Positions 7,718 to 16,741 of a stretch of DNA of 16,741 nucleotides are shown one piece after another. The stretch comes from Butyriboletus loyo (lineage: Eukaryota; Basidiomycota; Agaricomycetes; Boletales; Boletaceae). Under the pieces are notes generated by a model, which saw nothing but the letters and a program-made list of their open reading frames with translations, was not told the origin of the DNA and did no database searches. Numbering within the stretch: the first letter of the stretch is position 1; every line of letters begins with the position of its first letter. The translations under genes were made by a program, and so were the position numbers. The stretch is from assembly GCA_038093515.1 (NCBI GenBank), contig JBBPSI010000386.1:1-16741 (forward strand), written 5' to 3'.

Positions 7718-9430
7718 ATGGCCGATGTAACGGGCGTGCTTCAAAGCCTTAAGAGTGGTCTCCACCAGTAAGTACCTATCATATCACCCCGCTGCCATCA
7801 GGTCTGTCCCCTGCTTAGCGCATCCTCTAATGGTCGACTGGCAGTCTCCAGCCGAGATACAGGCCGACGCTAGTGGGTCAGGATACATCATACAATACAT
7901 CGTACTGACAAAGGTCATCGCTAGTTGCCTTTAATAATTTTATGCATGCCCTCTTGGGTATCTACATGCAAGTCATCCTCCGGACTCGCATATACGCACC
8001 CCTCGCTCACAGTATCTTTAGATGGGAGTTCGTCACCTCGTTGGACTTCGATTGGCAGTTCCTCGCTGGAAAGAGGAAATTCAGATGGCCATTGGTAGGA
8101 TGGTCCGTCCACCACTTTTGGTCACTCGGTGACAAGCCCACCACAGATATTTTATTTTGCGGGTCGTTACTGTCTATTATTTTCCCTCATCGGAATGTGA
8201 GTCAAATTTCTCTTCGATCCGCTCGGTGCCGATTTTAAAGCTCCATGTAGTGCCATCGCCCTCAACGTCAGGACAGAAATCAATTGCCAGGCGCTGTATA
8301 CGTTCGACCAAGTGTTCGGAAATGCCGCCATCGGCCTCGCTAGTATCAACCTCTCGATCAGAACGTACGTCTCAACTGAGATTCTTGTATATCGTTTCTT
8401 ACACTCCTCAGAATGGCCGTGTGGTCACAGAATAAGTATGTCGTGACCTTCCTGATCCTAGTCGTCCTTGGCCACTGGTTGTTTCTGTTACATGGTGAGT
8501 AGTTTAATGGTGCATTGGACATTCACATATTCCACCCCCTAGGGATTCTTCTCAAGGCTGCTTGGATTGGGGGCACTTGTGTCATCACGTACACCGATAA
8601 CCAAATCCTTGCTATCAGCTTCATATATTCCATGATTTTCGATCTCACCGTCCTGTGCTTGACTGGCTGGAAACTTGCGTTCCCTGCTAAGGACCGGTCC
8701 AAACTCACCAACTTAATATTTGGCGACGGGTTGATCTACTTTGTCATCGCGTAAGCCCGCATACATGCACCTGAACAATTGACCTTAGGTAGATCTAACA
8801 AATTGGCGTCTGTAGATTCTTGGCGAACCTCCTTGCGACGGTGAGTACAATTGTGTTCTGTGTCACTACCCGCCGGTATCATTCTGGCTGATTGTTGACC
8901 TTATTTCTAGATTTTCATGCTGCTCAACTTGAATGCGGTTATGTCCATCATCGCAAATGTCCCTGCTGCAATTGCATCTACTGTAAGTAGACCGATCGGA
9001 CCATTTGTCCTATCTAAGCTAACGTTCTGAATCAGATTGTGGCCTGTCGAGTGGTCCGGAGATTGACAAACTTTACTTTGCAGAGCACAGATGGATTTAC
9101 GTCTGTATATTCGAATACGCGTCTTTCGCTCTCCTGACACGTTTGCTATATAGTTCCACTGCTCAGTCAACGGTCGCATTCCGCACACCTCCAAATTCAG
9201 CGCATCCCCACCACATCTCTGCGAAAAGAGGGCGTAGTGTTCACATACAGGTTTGTCCTCCAGATACAATGGGTGTCGTTGCTGATCAATTCGACGGGGT
9301 CCGTTAGATGAATTCTCTTGTAAATGGCCCGGATGTAGAGTATGATTCCGTGGGAAGAATTATCCATGACGACGAATTCGACCCTGTAGCACAGGCTATC
9401 AACGACGAATTCAAAAAGCCCCCATATTAG
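7718..9430 (+). CDS. Multi-pass membrane protein, 12 exons, function unknown
   Basis: Exons: 7718-7767, 7914-7967, 8022-8094, 8147-8196, 8251-8364, 8412-8494, 8543-8750, 8816-8840, 8911-8982, 9036-9100, 9154-9250, 9308-9430. Joined, these give 1014 nt, a stop at TAG 9428-9430 and 337 residues. The product alternates hydrophobic helices with short polar loops (for example FYFAGRYCLLFSLIG, VVTFLILVVLGHWLFLL, NLLATIFMLLNLN), about six or seven membrane spans, followed by a polar, acidic cytosolic-type tail. It matches in character a family of uncharacterised integral membrane proteins expanded in mushroom-forming fungi; I know of no assigned function. Introns are 47-70 nt with normal sites, apart from one GC-AG intron at 7968-8021. 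The 5' end is the weak part: the first intron (7768-7913) is long, and a tiny extra exon or the acceptor at 7924 are alternatives. Start ATG 7718 is inferred from the donor that follows it. Confidence 0.82.
7968..8021 (+). other. GC-AG intron in the membrane-protein gene
   Basis: The donor is AT|GCAAGT, the known GC-donor consensus, and the acceptor is tttag. Splicing joins the reading frame as GIYIWEFVTSLDFDW, a smooth membrane-helix sequence. The nearby GT at 7972 gives the wrong frame. The intron is 54 nt with no in-frame stop, so retention would add 18 residues without truncation. Confidence 0.7.
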
Positions 9431-10159
9431 ACTCCCGGTGCATTACACTGCCCGATTCAAGGTTTCGTGCACATGTCCGCTGCCGACTCGTTCTCCTGCA
9501 TCCCGCAATAACCTACGTCACTGTTCCCTGTCAGCATAATTTCTGGCATCACTCTTGTTACAGAATCCATTCGCTCTCCGTTATCCGTACCATGCCTTAT
9601 CGAGCTCTTTGCCTGGGTTAAGAGACTGTCGGGCTAAAGCCTGCGACGATTATTTCTCGAGGATGATTGAGACTTTTCTTGGACTTCGTCCTATTAGAAC
9701 CCATACGCTACCTATGCTATGCTAGCTAATTCGTTGGCAGTATATCCTCTTGGTACCTTGGCAAGTTGGACATAGATTTGGCAACAATTGTAGAACAAAT
9801 TGAACGCTGTATGATTGGGCTCTATGGCAATGTCGATCTAGCTCTTACGATGACAATTTAGTCCAGAAAGTTTGTTTGTCCTTTTTGTCACTTTGTGGAA
9901 TATCCATCATGTTGCAACAATATTGTGACTGGATATCCCAGTGCTACATATCGCATTTGCACGGGTTCTTCTCCCAACATACACCGCCTGGAGGTTCCCG
10001 TCTCCAATTTAACTGCAACAGGTATCTTGCGCTCACTCAGATTCTGGGTGTATCTTCGCGATCATGAAACCTCAAACCATCAACGTTTCAACAGCAGATG
10101 ACCCAAGGCTCGGGCATAGCCGGTTGGCACTACTCCAGACAACCTCACTTCGATTGACC
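9431..10159. other. Intergenic region between the membrane-protein and DUF2855 genes
   Basis: No frame here looks coding. It should hold the 3' end of the upstream gene and the promoter of the downstream one. An imperfect dyad lies at 9900-9936, with ATATCC and GGATAT at its ends and the perfect palindromes TGTTGCAACA (9910-9919) and CAATATTG (9917-9924) inside. An in-frame ATG at 10064 could extend the DUF2855 protein. Confidence 0.5.
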
Positions 10160-11516
10160 ATGAATACTCAACTTAACCTAACCATTTGCCATCCTCGTCT
10201 TTCCTCCAGGCAGGATTCCAACACAGCAGTCCTAGCCAAGTCACTCGTTCCCGCTGTTCTACCTGCCAACCACGTGGTAATCAGGGTCGACCGATTTGGA
10301 TATTCAGCCAACAATATCACCTACCAAGCTCTCGGCGAGGTTCCTCATTTCCGGTATGTTTGTTTTCATTCCGGAATGATACGCTGAGATGGCATTTACT
10401 TAGATATTTCGACTTCCACGAGGCGCCAGAAGCTCCAGAATCAGGTGTATCGGCAAGTACCCATGGCGTGACCCCAGTGTGGGGGTTTGGAATTGTTGTC
10501 ACTTCAACGCATTCAGAAATTCACTCTGGCGAACGAGTTTATGGTTACTTTGCACCGACACATTTCCTCGTCTTCCCGGTTTCACCATCGGACGTCAATC
10601 GGTATACATTCGCTGTTTTTCGCCCCCATTTACCCGAAGGTACTGTCTTGTCCTTGCGAACTTTGTGTTATTTTCACTATTTTTAGACAGAAGACCCTAC
10701 AATCAAATTACCAGATGTTCTACGGATCCCCTGTACGACCCGTCACCGAGTGTAGAGGATCTCACTATGCTTTACCGCCCACTGTTCTGGACTTCCTTCT
10801 GGTGCGAAGACTGGATCAACACCTCGCAATATCGTGGAGGAGCTTCCCGAATTCTCATTTCCTCTGCGTCAGCTAAAACAGCTTTTTGTCTGGCATACCT
10901 CATCCGAAAGCGATGGGCCACCTCGGGCAACAGCAGCCCCATGAGACAGGTTGTTGGCCTTACATCCACAAAAAATTCCGATTTCACGAAAAATCTCGGT
11001 CTGTACGACCATATATTGGAGTACGATGGATTTGAAAACACGGCCGTGATGAACGAACCATTGCAAAAGTGGATTTACGTCGACCTTGCGGGTAACGAGA
11101 GCTTGAATTCCAGAATATTAAACCATTTCTCTGATGCCAAGTTGAACCTCGTCGGTTCTGTTGCACTCGGCCTCACCAACCTGTCTCCATCATCGACGAA
11201 CGACTCGGTGGCAGAGTGGACCACGAATAAATTCTCCTCACACAGTGCCCCGTCAACCCTCGAACCGTTCTTCATGCCCGAGTGGCTCGCGAGGCGGAGG
11301 AAACAGCTCTCAGTTAAAGAGATCACGCAGTTGCAAAAGCAGGCGTGGTCTGGGCTCATGCAAGATTGCAAAACTTGGGGGATTACGATTCGCAGGGTAT
11401 GTGGAGCGCAGAATGTGAAGAGGGCGTATGAAGAAGTGGTCAGATCTGGAATCCCTGCTGATCAGGGTCTCATCTGGAGTATGTGGGAAGGAGATGCAGT
11501 GAACGCACGGCTGTAG
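10160..11516 (+). CDS. DUF2855 family protein (medium-chain dehydrogenase-like)
   Basis: Exons: 10160-10353, 10404-10639, 10687-11516, giving 419 residues and a stop at TAG 11514-11516. Both introns (50 and 47 nt) are GT-AG and join frames exactly. The N-terminal part has the GroES-like pattern of the MDR superfamily (VVIRVDRFGYSANNITYQAL, then VWGFGIVVTS and GERVYGYF). The middle has the DUF2855 hallmark block MLYRPLFWTSFWCEDW and a Rossmann-like strand ending ISSASAKTA near residue 200. The C-terminus ends in GLIWSMW, usual for this family. DUF2855 proteins are presumed NAD(P)-dependent oxidoreductases, but the substrate is unknown. An in-frame ATG at 10064 would add 32 residues; 10160 is preferred because the conserved sequence begins shortly after it. 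The gene looks intact. Confidence 0.92.
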
Positions 11517-11775
11517 GGGGGCAGTTAGGAGTTGATGAGTTGATACCACATGTGCACGAGTTGCGAGCTACACCATGATTAATGTCAAGTTGTCCCGGGT
11601 AATGAGTCATCTTCAAGGCTAGACTTGCTTGCAAGTGTTGGCGCTTGGATCCATCGCCCAGAATATTAATTAATTAATTGCACGCAGAACTTCCTACACT
11701 TTTTGTACTAGTCTACAAACCACTGCCGTAGTAAGTGACTACAGTCTCCTCCCAGCATCTCGGAACGCTCCAAAG
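11517..11775. other. Intergenic region after the DUF2855 gene
   Basis: A/T-rich 3' flank with a short TTAA microsatellite at 11665-11679. No gene is visible. The - strand frame open from 12014 runs into it, but its sequence here is not recognisable. Confidence 0.4.
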
Positions 11776-11793
11776 TATGCGTTATGAGGGAGT
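11776..11793. repeat. 18-bp direct repeat, left copy
   Basis: tatgcgttatgagggagt differs by one base from 12777-12794, and weaker similarity continues for about 12 bases beyond. The two copies lie 1001 bp apart in the same orientation, on either side of the transposase fragment. Confidence 0.6.
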
Positions 11794-11938
11794 TTGACTT
11801 TGCTGAGACGATTTGTGATCGTTTGTGTAGGTTCAAAACGAGCAGAAATATTGTATCCCTCTATGATCACAAGAAAAAATAGTTTGTGAGCTTTTTGTCC
11901 TTCATGCTCTGCATCTCGACAACTCGTGTTCTTTGGCC

Positions 11939-12627
11939 GAATGAGCCCAACATGATTGAGTTCCAGCCTATGAGCGAATGGATCATCCAACTCTTTCGCG
12001 AAGTTCCGCAACACGAGCCAGGTCCTACACGAAAGGTGCTATCCTGGTCATCACGTTCTTTTCCCGCACTGCTTTTGCATCCATGACGGACTGATAAATG
12101 TCTTCATCAGTCACCTCGAAGATGTCGTGAGTCTCAGCATCCAGGTTGGGAAGCCCTGTGATGTCCATACGTTGGAAAACACCAGTTGCCACCAACTCAT
12201 ACAGAACACTGCTGACGAGTTGCTCGGCTTGCGAAACAGGATTGTCGCGTGATTCGGAGCTATGAACTAGGGCTGAGATTGGAAGAGATGGGCAGGTGGC
12301 AGAAGAGGTGTTGGTGTCGGGTAGAATACCGGCCTTATACTAGCAGTTTTGGATTGTTGTCGTGTCGCCGTTGTTCCATGCATTGTCCGCAAGCCGCATA
12401 GCTTCGAGTTGATCGATATCATAGATTTCAGATGGTGTTCGGACGCCGACCTCGCAGAGATCAATAGTGCGATGGATAAATTTGGCACGATAATTTACCT
12501 GCTTTTCGGTCTTGAATCTGGTCACGAAGCTTTGTTGGGCCTTTTTTTTAGGGTGCTGAGCGGTGCCATAATAAAGGGAGTTGAAACGTTGAGGTGTTGG
12601 CTTGTTGACGTCTTCCTGGGTTGTCAA
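11939..12627 (-). pseudogene. CENP-B/pogo-type DDE transposase fragment
   Basis: On the - strand the sequence reads (NYRAKFIHRTIDL), then YDIDQLEAMRLADNAW, then TIQNC-stop-YKAGILP, then an acidic stretch ending EVTDEDIYQSVMDAKAVRE, and finally, after a frame change, FAKELDDPFAHRLE. That succession matches the C-terminal region of fungal pogo/Fot1-like transposases with CENP-B-type DDE domains, as found in many mushroom genomes. The catalytic triad, which lies upstream, is absent. A TAG at 12342-12340 replaces the conserved Trp after NC. A second stop lies at 12027-12025, and the last block needs a frameshift. It is a decayed remnant of a cut-and-paste transposon. It ends about 355 bases before the Sec24 start codon. 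Confidence 0.82.
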
Positions 12628-12776
12628 GAAGTAACAATTACATAATATAATTGCCTAATTTAGTATTCTCCTGGCGCAGGTGTGTTTATGGCTGCGAAAA
12701 ATTATGGGTTGTGCCATTCATGTGTTATGGGTATAAAATGAAATCATTGCATAGCAACTCAGGAAATCAAAAATTG

Positions 12777-12794
12777 TATGTGTTATGAGGGAGT
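12777..12794. repeat. 18-bp direct repeat, right copy
   Basis: tatgtgttatgagggagt pairs with 11776-11793 (17 of 18 bases). It lies about 190 bases upstream of the Sec24 start codon. A shorter similar motif, atgtgttatggg, occurs just before it at 12720-12731. Confidence 0.6.
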
Positions 12795-12981
12795 ATTCGT
12801 TTGCATTACGTGGGAGTCGACCGTAGTACTGTTAATTTATTCCAGGTTTGCGCGGCGCTGGACAGATGCCTCGATTTGGTAAATGTAGACGGATTCAACT
12901 TAGAGTATCATCATCCGCAACGAATGAGCAGGGTCTGCTCTGTACATTCTTTACCACCACTTCGGTACTCTGCGTGTCCAT

Positions 12982-15900
12982 ATGCCACTTCAGCACATAC
13001 CACAACCTCCACACAGCGCCGGGGAGCCATATGGAGGCAGGTCAGGACATTTCGTAAACGCTTCAGTGCTCAGCTACTGTTGCAGGTCTACGCGCCCGTA
13101 TCGACCCCAAACAGATTCCGTCCCCAATAGACTCCATCGAAACAGACAAGGAGACATGGGATAAGCAGATGTATATGACTTTACCGGGGAACAATCCACC
13201 GCTTTCCACGACAGACTTTGTTGCATTTGATCAAGGTGAGTGTCAATCAAAGTACTTTACGAATCGAGAGTTGGTTACGAGCATCAAGCCACTTGTTTTT
13301 TTTTCTTTGTCTCGCCTCTCCAAGCCTGCAACGTACCCTAGTGTCATCATAGCTGACGCGTTACCGATACAGGCAACTCGAATCCTAAGCACATCCGTGT
13401 CACGACCTGGAACTTACCCAACTCAGCCTATCTCACCCGAGAATGCGGTATACCCCTCGCTGTAGTGGTGCAACCGTTCGCTGACCTCGACCCCCGAGAA
13501 GAGTTCGTTCCTCTAGTCGACTGCGGGCCGAGTGGGCCTGCAAGATGTGCCCAATGCAGGGGGTATATCAATCCCTGGTGTACGTGGGTTGCGGGTGGTA
13601 GCAGATGGAAATGTAATTTGTGCTCCCACGAAACAGAAGGTTCGCTATAACTCTGACTACTGCTTGGGTCACGGGCTAGACAGCCGCTTAGTTTCACAGG
13701 AATACTTCAGCAACTTGGATGCCAATTTCATGCGCTTGGACCACGCTGATCACCCCGAGTTGAACAAGGGCACTGTTGACTTTGTCGTCGAATCTGATGA
13801 GTATTGGGCACCACCTCCTCTACCAAGGTTGGCACCCACCTACTTCACTTCCGAACCACCGCCATCAACACCGCGAAGGCCAGTCCCACTGCATTATCTG
13901 TTTGCTCTGGACGTTTCTATCAAGGCCGTGGAGTCTGGTTTTCTTCAGTCCGTTTGCAGTATTCTCCTGGACGTCCTGTATGGAGGTACTGCTATAGACG
14001 GATCCACGTTCGAGCCCTGCTTTCCACAGGGATGCAGAGTTGGGATTCTTACCTTCGACCAAACACTTCACTTTTACAACCTGTCTGTAAGGATAACCAG
14101 ACAATCCACCGAATTTCGCTCAACTGTTCACTAGGCAGATCTCCCTCAAGCACATCAGCTCATAGTGGCGGATTTGGAAGAGATCTTCCTCCCTTTGCGT
14201 GATGGATTATTCGTTGACCCATGGGAGTCGAGGTGTGTTCGAGACTGAGGTGTCCTCGTCTTTCCGTCTGACGTATTGCGGTAGGACAGTAGTCGAGAAC
14301 CTGATAGGTTCCCTAGCTGAGCGCAACAGCCAGACTGTTATTAGAGAGTCATGTCTCGGCGGAGCTCTTGTAGCTGGCCTCGTATCTTTGGTATGGAGTA
14401 CAGAGTTTTATGTTACGAGAATGGCCTAATAACACTCCCGCAGGCTGGTCGAGGGGGTCACATTGTCGTGTTCCAGTGCACCATGCCCACGATTGGCCCC
14501 GGTGCTCTGGAACCCCTGACGGATGAGAGCGACGTTTACGGCACAGATAAAGAACGCACGCTCTTTATTCCTCGGGTGCAGGCATGGCGTGACATCGCCG
14601 AGGAGTGCTCCGACGAAGGCATTGGTGTAAGTATGTTTTTGGGGATGAATAGGACTATTGACCTTGGCTCGATTGGTATGGTAGTCTCAACGTTCTGTTC
14701 AAGGAATCTGACACGGGTGTGCACAGGCATCGTTCCTTCTGTTACTGGCGGTGAACTGTTCTTCCATCCTCGATATAACCCTGCACGTGATCAAATCGTA
14801 CTGGCCTCTCAACTCCGGAGGTTGGTGACGCGAACGACCGCATTCGGCTGTGTAATGCGCATTCGTTGTTCTCATGGTAATGTCCCATGTCTTCGACTTA
14901 CTTCACGCTTCCATCCCGTTTTTCCAAGGTTTGCGGGTATCAAGATACTATGGGAATTTTCAAGAACGCTTACCCACGGACCTGGCCCTTGGTGTTCTTG
15001 ATTCCGACAAGGCCGTGTCCGCACTAATCGAACATTCTCGGACGTTAGATGAACGCCAATACGCGTACTTGCAGTGCGCGGTCCTGTATACGTCCATTGA
15101 TGGCCAACGCCGAGTGCGAACATGTAATCTCGCTCTGCAAGTGGTATCATTGGCTGGAAACGTATTCCGCTATGCCGACATGGACGCTGTGGTGTGCCAT
15201 CTTGTCCGAGATGGTGAGTCGTTACTGTCAGCCCTGACGATAGTTCGTTACTTACTTTCGGGCAGCAATGGCGAGCTTGTCTTTACGACGAATGGCTCAA
15301 ATTAGAGAAGACCTGACAGATAAATGTTCATCGATTTTACTTGCATACAGGCGGAACTGTGCGGCGGCTACGGCACAATCACAAGTGAGCGGGTCGAGTC
15401 TTCGTTCCTGTGCGCTTCTGAGACAGCTCACAGTTGATAATACCGGAAGCCTTCCGAGCGCTCCCACTCTACACTCTAGCAATAACCAAGTCCAAACCCC
15501 TAAAAGGCTTGTCTTTATGGCTGTTGAGTGGATTTCGGCTGATAATGCGTGTAGGACGTAATGTTTCCGCGGACGTTCGAAATTACTATTCTCAGAAGAT
15601 CCTTTCGATGAGTGTCCGCAACACGATGCAGCACCTCTATCCCCGTCTTCTAGCTCTCCATGACTTGGACAAGAACGCAGCACTTCCCGACGCCACGACT
15701 GGCCAGGTCTCTTTGCCGTCACTTATGCGAGACAGTCACATGTTCATGGAGGGTCATGGCGTCTATCTCATAGGTATCTCGGAGAAGCTATCTGCGATTG
15801 GAAATGATACCAACTCATGGTTAATTGATAGACAACGAGGAATTTATGATCTTCTGGGTGGGAGGATGTGTCTCACCTCAGATACTCCTGGACCTGTTCG

Positions 15901-16317
15901 GCGTTGATGATATAGTCGCCTTGGATCCGAGCCATCTGGTCAGTTTTGTAATGACATAACGCACGATTACTCTCAATGCTATTTATGCAGACGGAGCTCC
16001 CTATTCTGGACACGCGGCTGTCCCAACAGGTCCAGTATATCCTCGGTCACCGCTATGGCCAACGTGGATGCGTTCCAAAGATGCTTGTAGTCCGTCAGAA
16101 TATGGACGGGATGGAAATAGAGTTTAGCGACATGCTAGTCGAGGACCAGAACAACGGTGCGATGTCGTATGTTGACTGTATGTCGCCTTATTACGCGGTA
16201 GACCGGCTCTCCCTAAAGTCAACTGATCCGATTTCCGCAGACCTCTGCCTCGTTCATAAACAAATCAATGCTGTGGTGCGCAATGCCTCCATGTTTTGCC
16301 ATTACGCCAATGTCTAA
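12982..16317 (+). CDS. SEC24: Sec24-like COPII coat cargo adaptor, 15 exons
   Basis: Exons: 12982-13036, 13086-13235, 13373-13639, 13692-14086, 14135-14232, 14285-14381, 14444-14675, 14727-14876, 14929-15213, 15266-15384, 15434-15506, 15555-15773, 15832-15938, 15991-16177, 16241-16317. Joined, they give 2511 nt and 836 residues, in frame throughout. Domains in order: a short Pro/Gln-rich N-terminus (IPQPPHSAG); the Sec23/Sec24 zinc finger with Cys 127, 130, 149 and 152 (CAQC...CNLC); the trunk (vWA-like) domain from about residue 224 ([30 protein letters not shown]); the beta-sandwich and helical parts ([32 protein letters not shown]); and the gelsolin-like C-terminus ([22 protein letters not shown]). 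Sec24 binds Sec23 and selects cargo for ER-to-Golgi vesicles. Introns are 48-63 nt except the second (137 nt, with a T run). Two junctions need GC-AG introns. It is shorter than yeast Sec24 (about 926 residues), mainly at the N-terminus; the start ATG is inferred. No stop or frameshift suggests decay. Confidence 0.94.
13037..13085 (+). other. GC-AG intron 1 of the Sec24 gene
   Basis: The donor is GAG|GCAGGT and the acceptor ttgcag. Only this donor keeps frame between SAGEPYG and GLRARIDP, the expected Sec24 N-terminal sequence. The GT four bases downstream (13041) gives a frameshift. Length is 49 nt, so retention would shift the frame. Confidence 0.65.
15507..15554 (+). other. GC-AG intron 11 of the Sec24 gene
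   Basis: The donor is AAAG|GCTTGT and the acceptor gtgtag, with a CTGAT branch-site-like motif near 15539. It joins KPLKG to [11 protein letters not shown] as in other Sec24 proteins. The GT at 15511 would give a stop after joining. Length is 48 nt and the frame is open through it, so retention would insert 16 residues. Confidence 0.62.
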
Positions 16318-16741
16318 TTCGGACAACTCTAGCTCACGAACGGTGGTTCGCTTTCTTCCGGCACCAGCCTCCGAACATCGCCTTGGTAGAACGGACGATT
16401 GTTATTTAGTTAGACCCTCGACCTTTCGCCATACGCTCTTCTTGTCGTAATCGACGTAATCGTGGCATGGTTTGCTGTAACATCTAGAACGCATCATTAC
16501 TCATCGCGTGGGTGTCTTTCCAGAGTGCATTGTGGCCCTGTGGGTGACCACCAGATGGTTGCAAGTGGGGACTATGTGTAGTAAGGGCGGATGTCCGTTA
16601 ATGAGCTGCAAGCACCCACTGGACGGGCTTCTGGGAACTCAAGATCACTTCATTTATAAACGATAATGCGGTCGTAGGATATTGCTGGGACTGAAGTTGC
16701 GGGGCGCACAATGAGCGCTGCCCCGCGAGACGCCTGCAATG
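16318..16741. other. Downstream flank of the Sec24 gene
   Basis: No coding frame or RNA gene can be supported. Near the window end a G/C-rich dyad, GCGGGGC at 16699-16705 and GCCCCGC at 16720-16726, could form a hairpin. An ATG at 16711 lies inside it, but there is too little sequence to call a gene. Confidence 0.4.

Noticed and set aside
10064..10159. Upstream in-frame ATG of the DUF2855 gene
   Set aside because: Possible, but the 32 added residues show no family character, and the ATG at 10160 gives a normal start shortly before the conserved region.
12349..12645. A 98-codon + strand frame opposite the transposase relic
   Set aside because: The - strand carries recognisable transposase motifs over the same interval, so this is the antisense shadow.
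14627..14632. GTAAGT, a perfect donor consensus inside Sec24 exon 7
   Set aside because: Reading through gives the conserved GIGVSMFLG sequence of Sec24, and the true donor at 14676 joins the frame correctly.
1..16741. CRISPR arrays, tRNA or rRNA genes, bacterial-style operons, secondary-metabolite or defence clusters
   Set aside because: No spaced repeats, no tRNA cloverleaf blocks and no rRNA sequence were seen. The host genes are intron-rich eukaryotic genes of unrelated function.

Overview
The window is nuclear DNA of a filamentous fungus, most likely a basidiomycete of the mushroom class (Agaricomycetes). The genes carry many short introns of about 47-70 nt with GT(R)AGT-like donors and CTRAY-type branch sites. 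The protein families are typical of that group: a chromodomain Ty3/gypsy element, copia-type Gag, a CENP-B-like DDE transposase, DUF2855 and Sec24. It is not prokaryotic: there are no operons or CRISPR arrays.

Layout. (1) 1-3687 is the 3' part of a + strand Ty3/gypsy chromovirus. It holds reverse transcriptase and RNase H, a truncated integrase, a chromodomain, an extra downstream ORF of unknown function, a polypurine tract and an intact-looking 429-bp 3' LTR. The pol is dead: two in-frame TGA codons, a substituted RNase H residue, and loss of the integrase core with a frame change. (2) 3688-6257 is a - strand Ty1/copia Gag-Pol relic. The gypsy element sits inside its protease domain, and a 520-bp solo LTR flanked by a 5-bp duplication interrupts its gag, giving a three-layer nest. 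(3) 6258-7717 is non-coding or degenerate DNA with hairpins and a diverged direct repeat.

(4) 7718-9430 is a 12-exon gene for a multi-pass membrane protein. (5) 10160-11516 is a three-exon gene for a DUF2855 protein, related to medium-chain dehydrogenases. (6) 11939-12627 is a - strand fragment of a CENP-B/pogo-type transposase, inside a pair of 18-bp direct repeats about 1 kb apart. (7) 12982-16317 is a 15-exon Sec24 gene (COPII coat cargo adaptor) that joins in frame throughout. (8) 16318-16741 shows no gene.

The three host genes have no visible joint pathway. The main items for a second look are the gypsy element's extra ORF, an LTR packed with short perfect hairpins, the pattern of CpG-type inactivating changes in pol, and three introns whose reading-frame joins require GC-AG splicing. 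Two of those can also be read through in frame. I found no convincing new multi-gene system.
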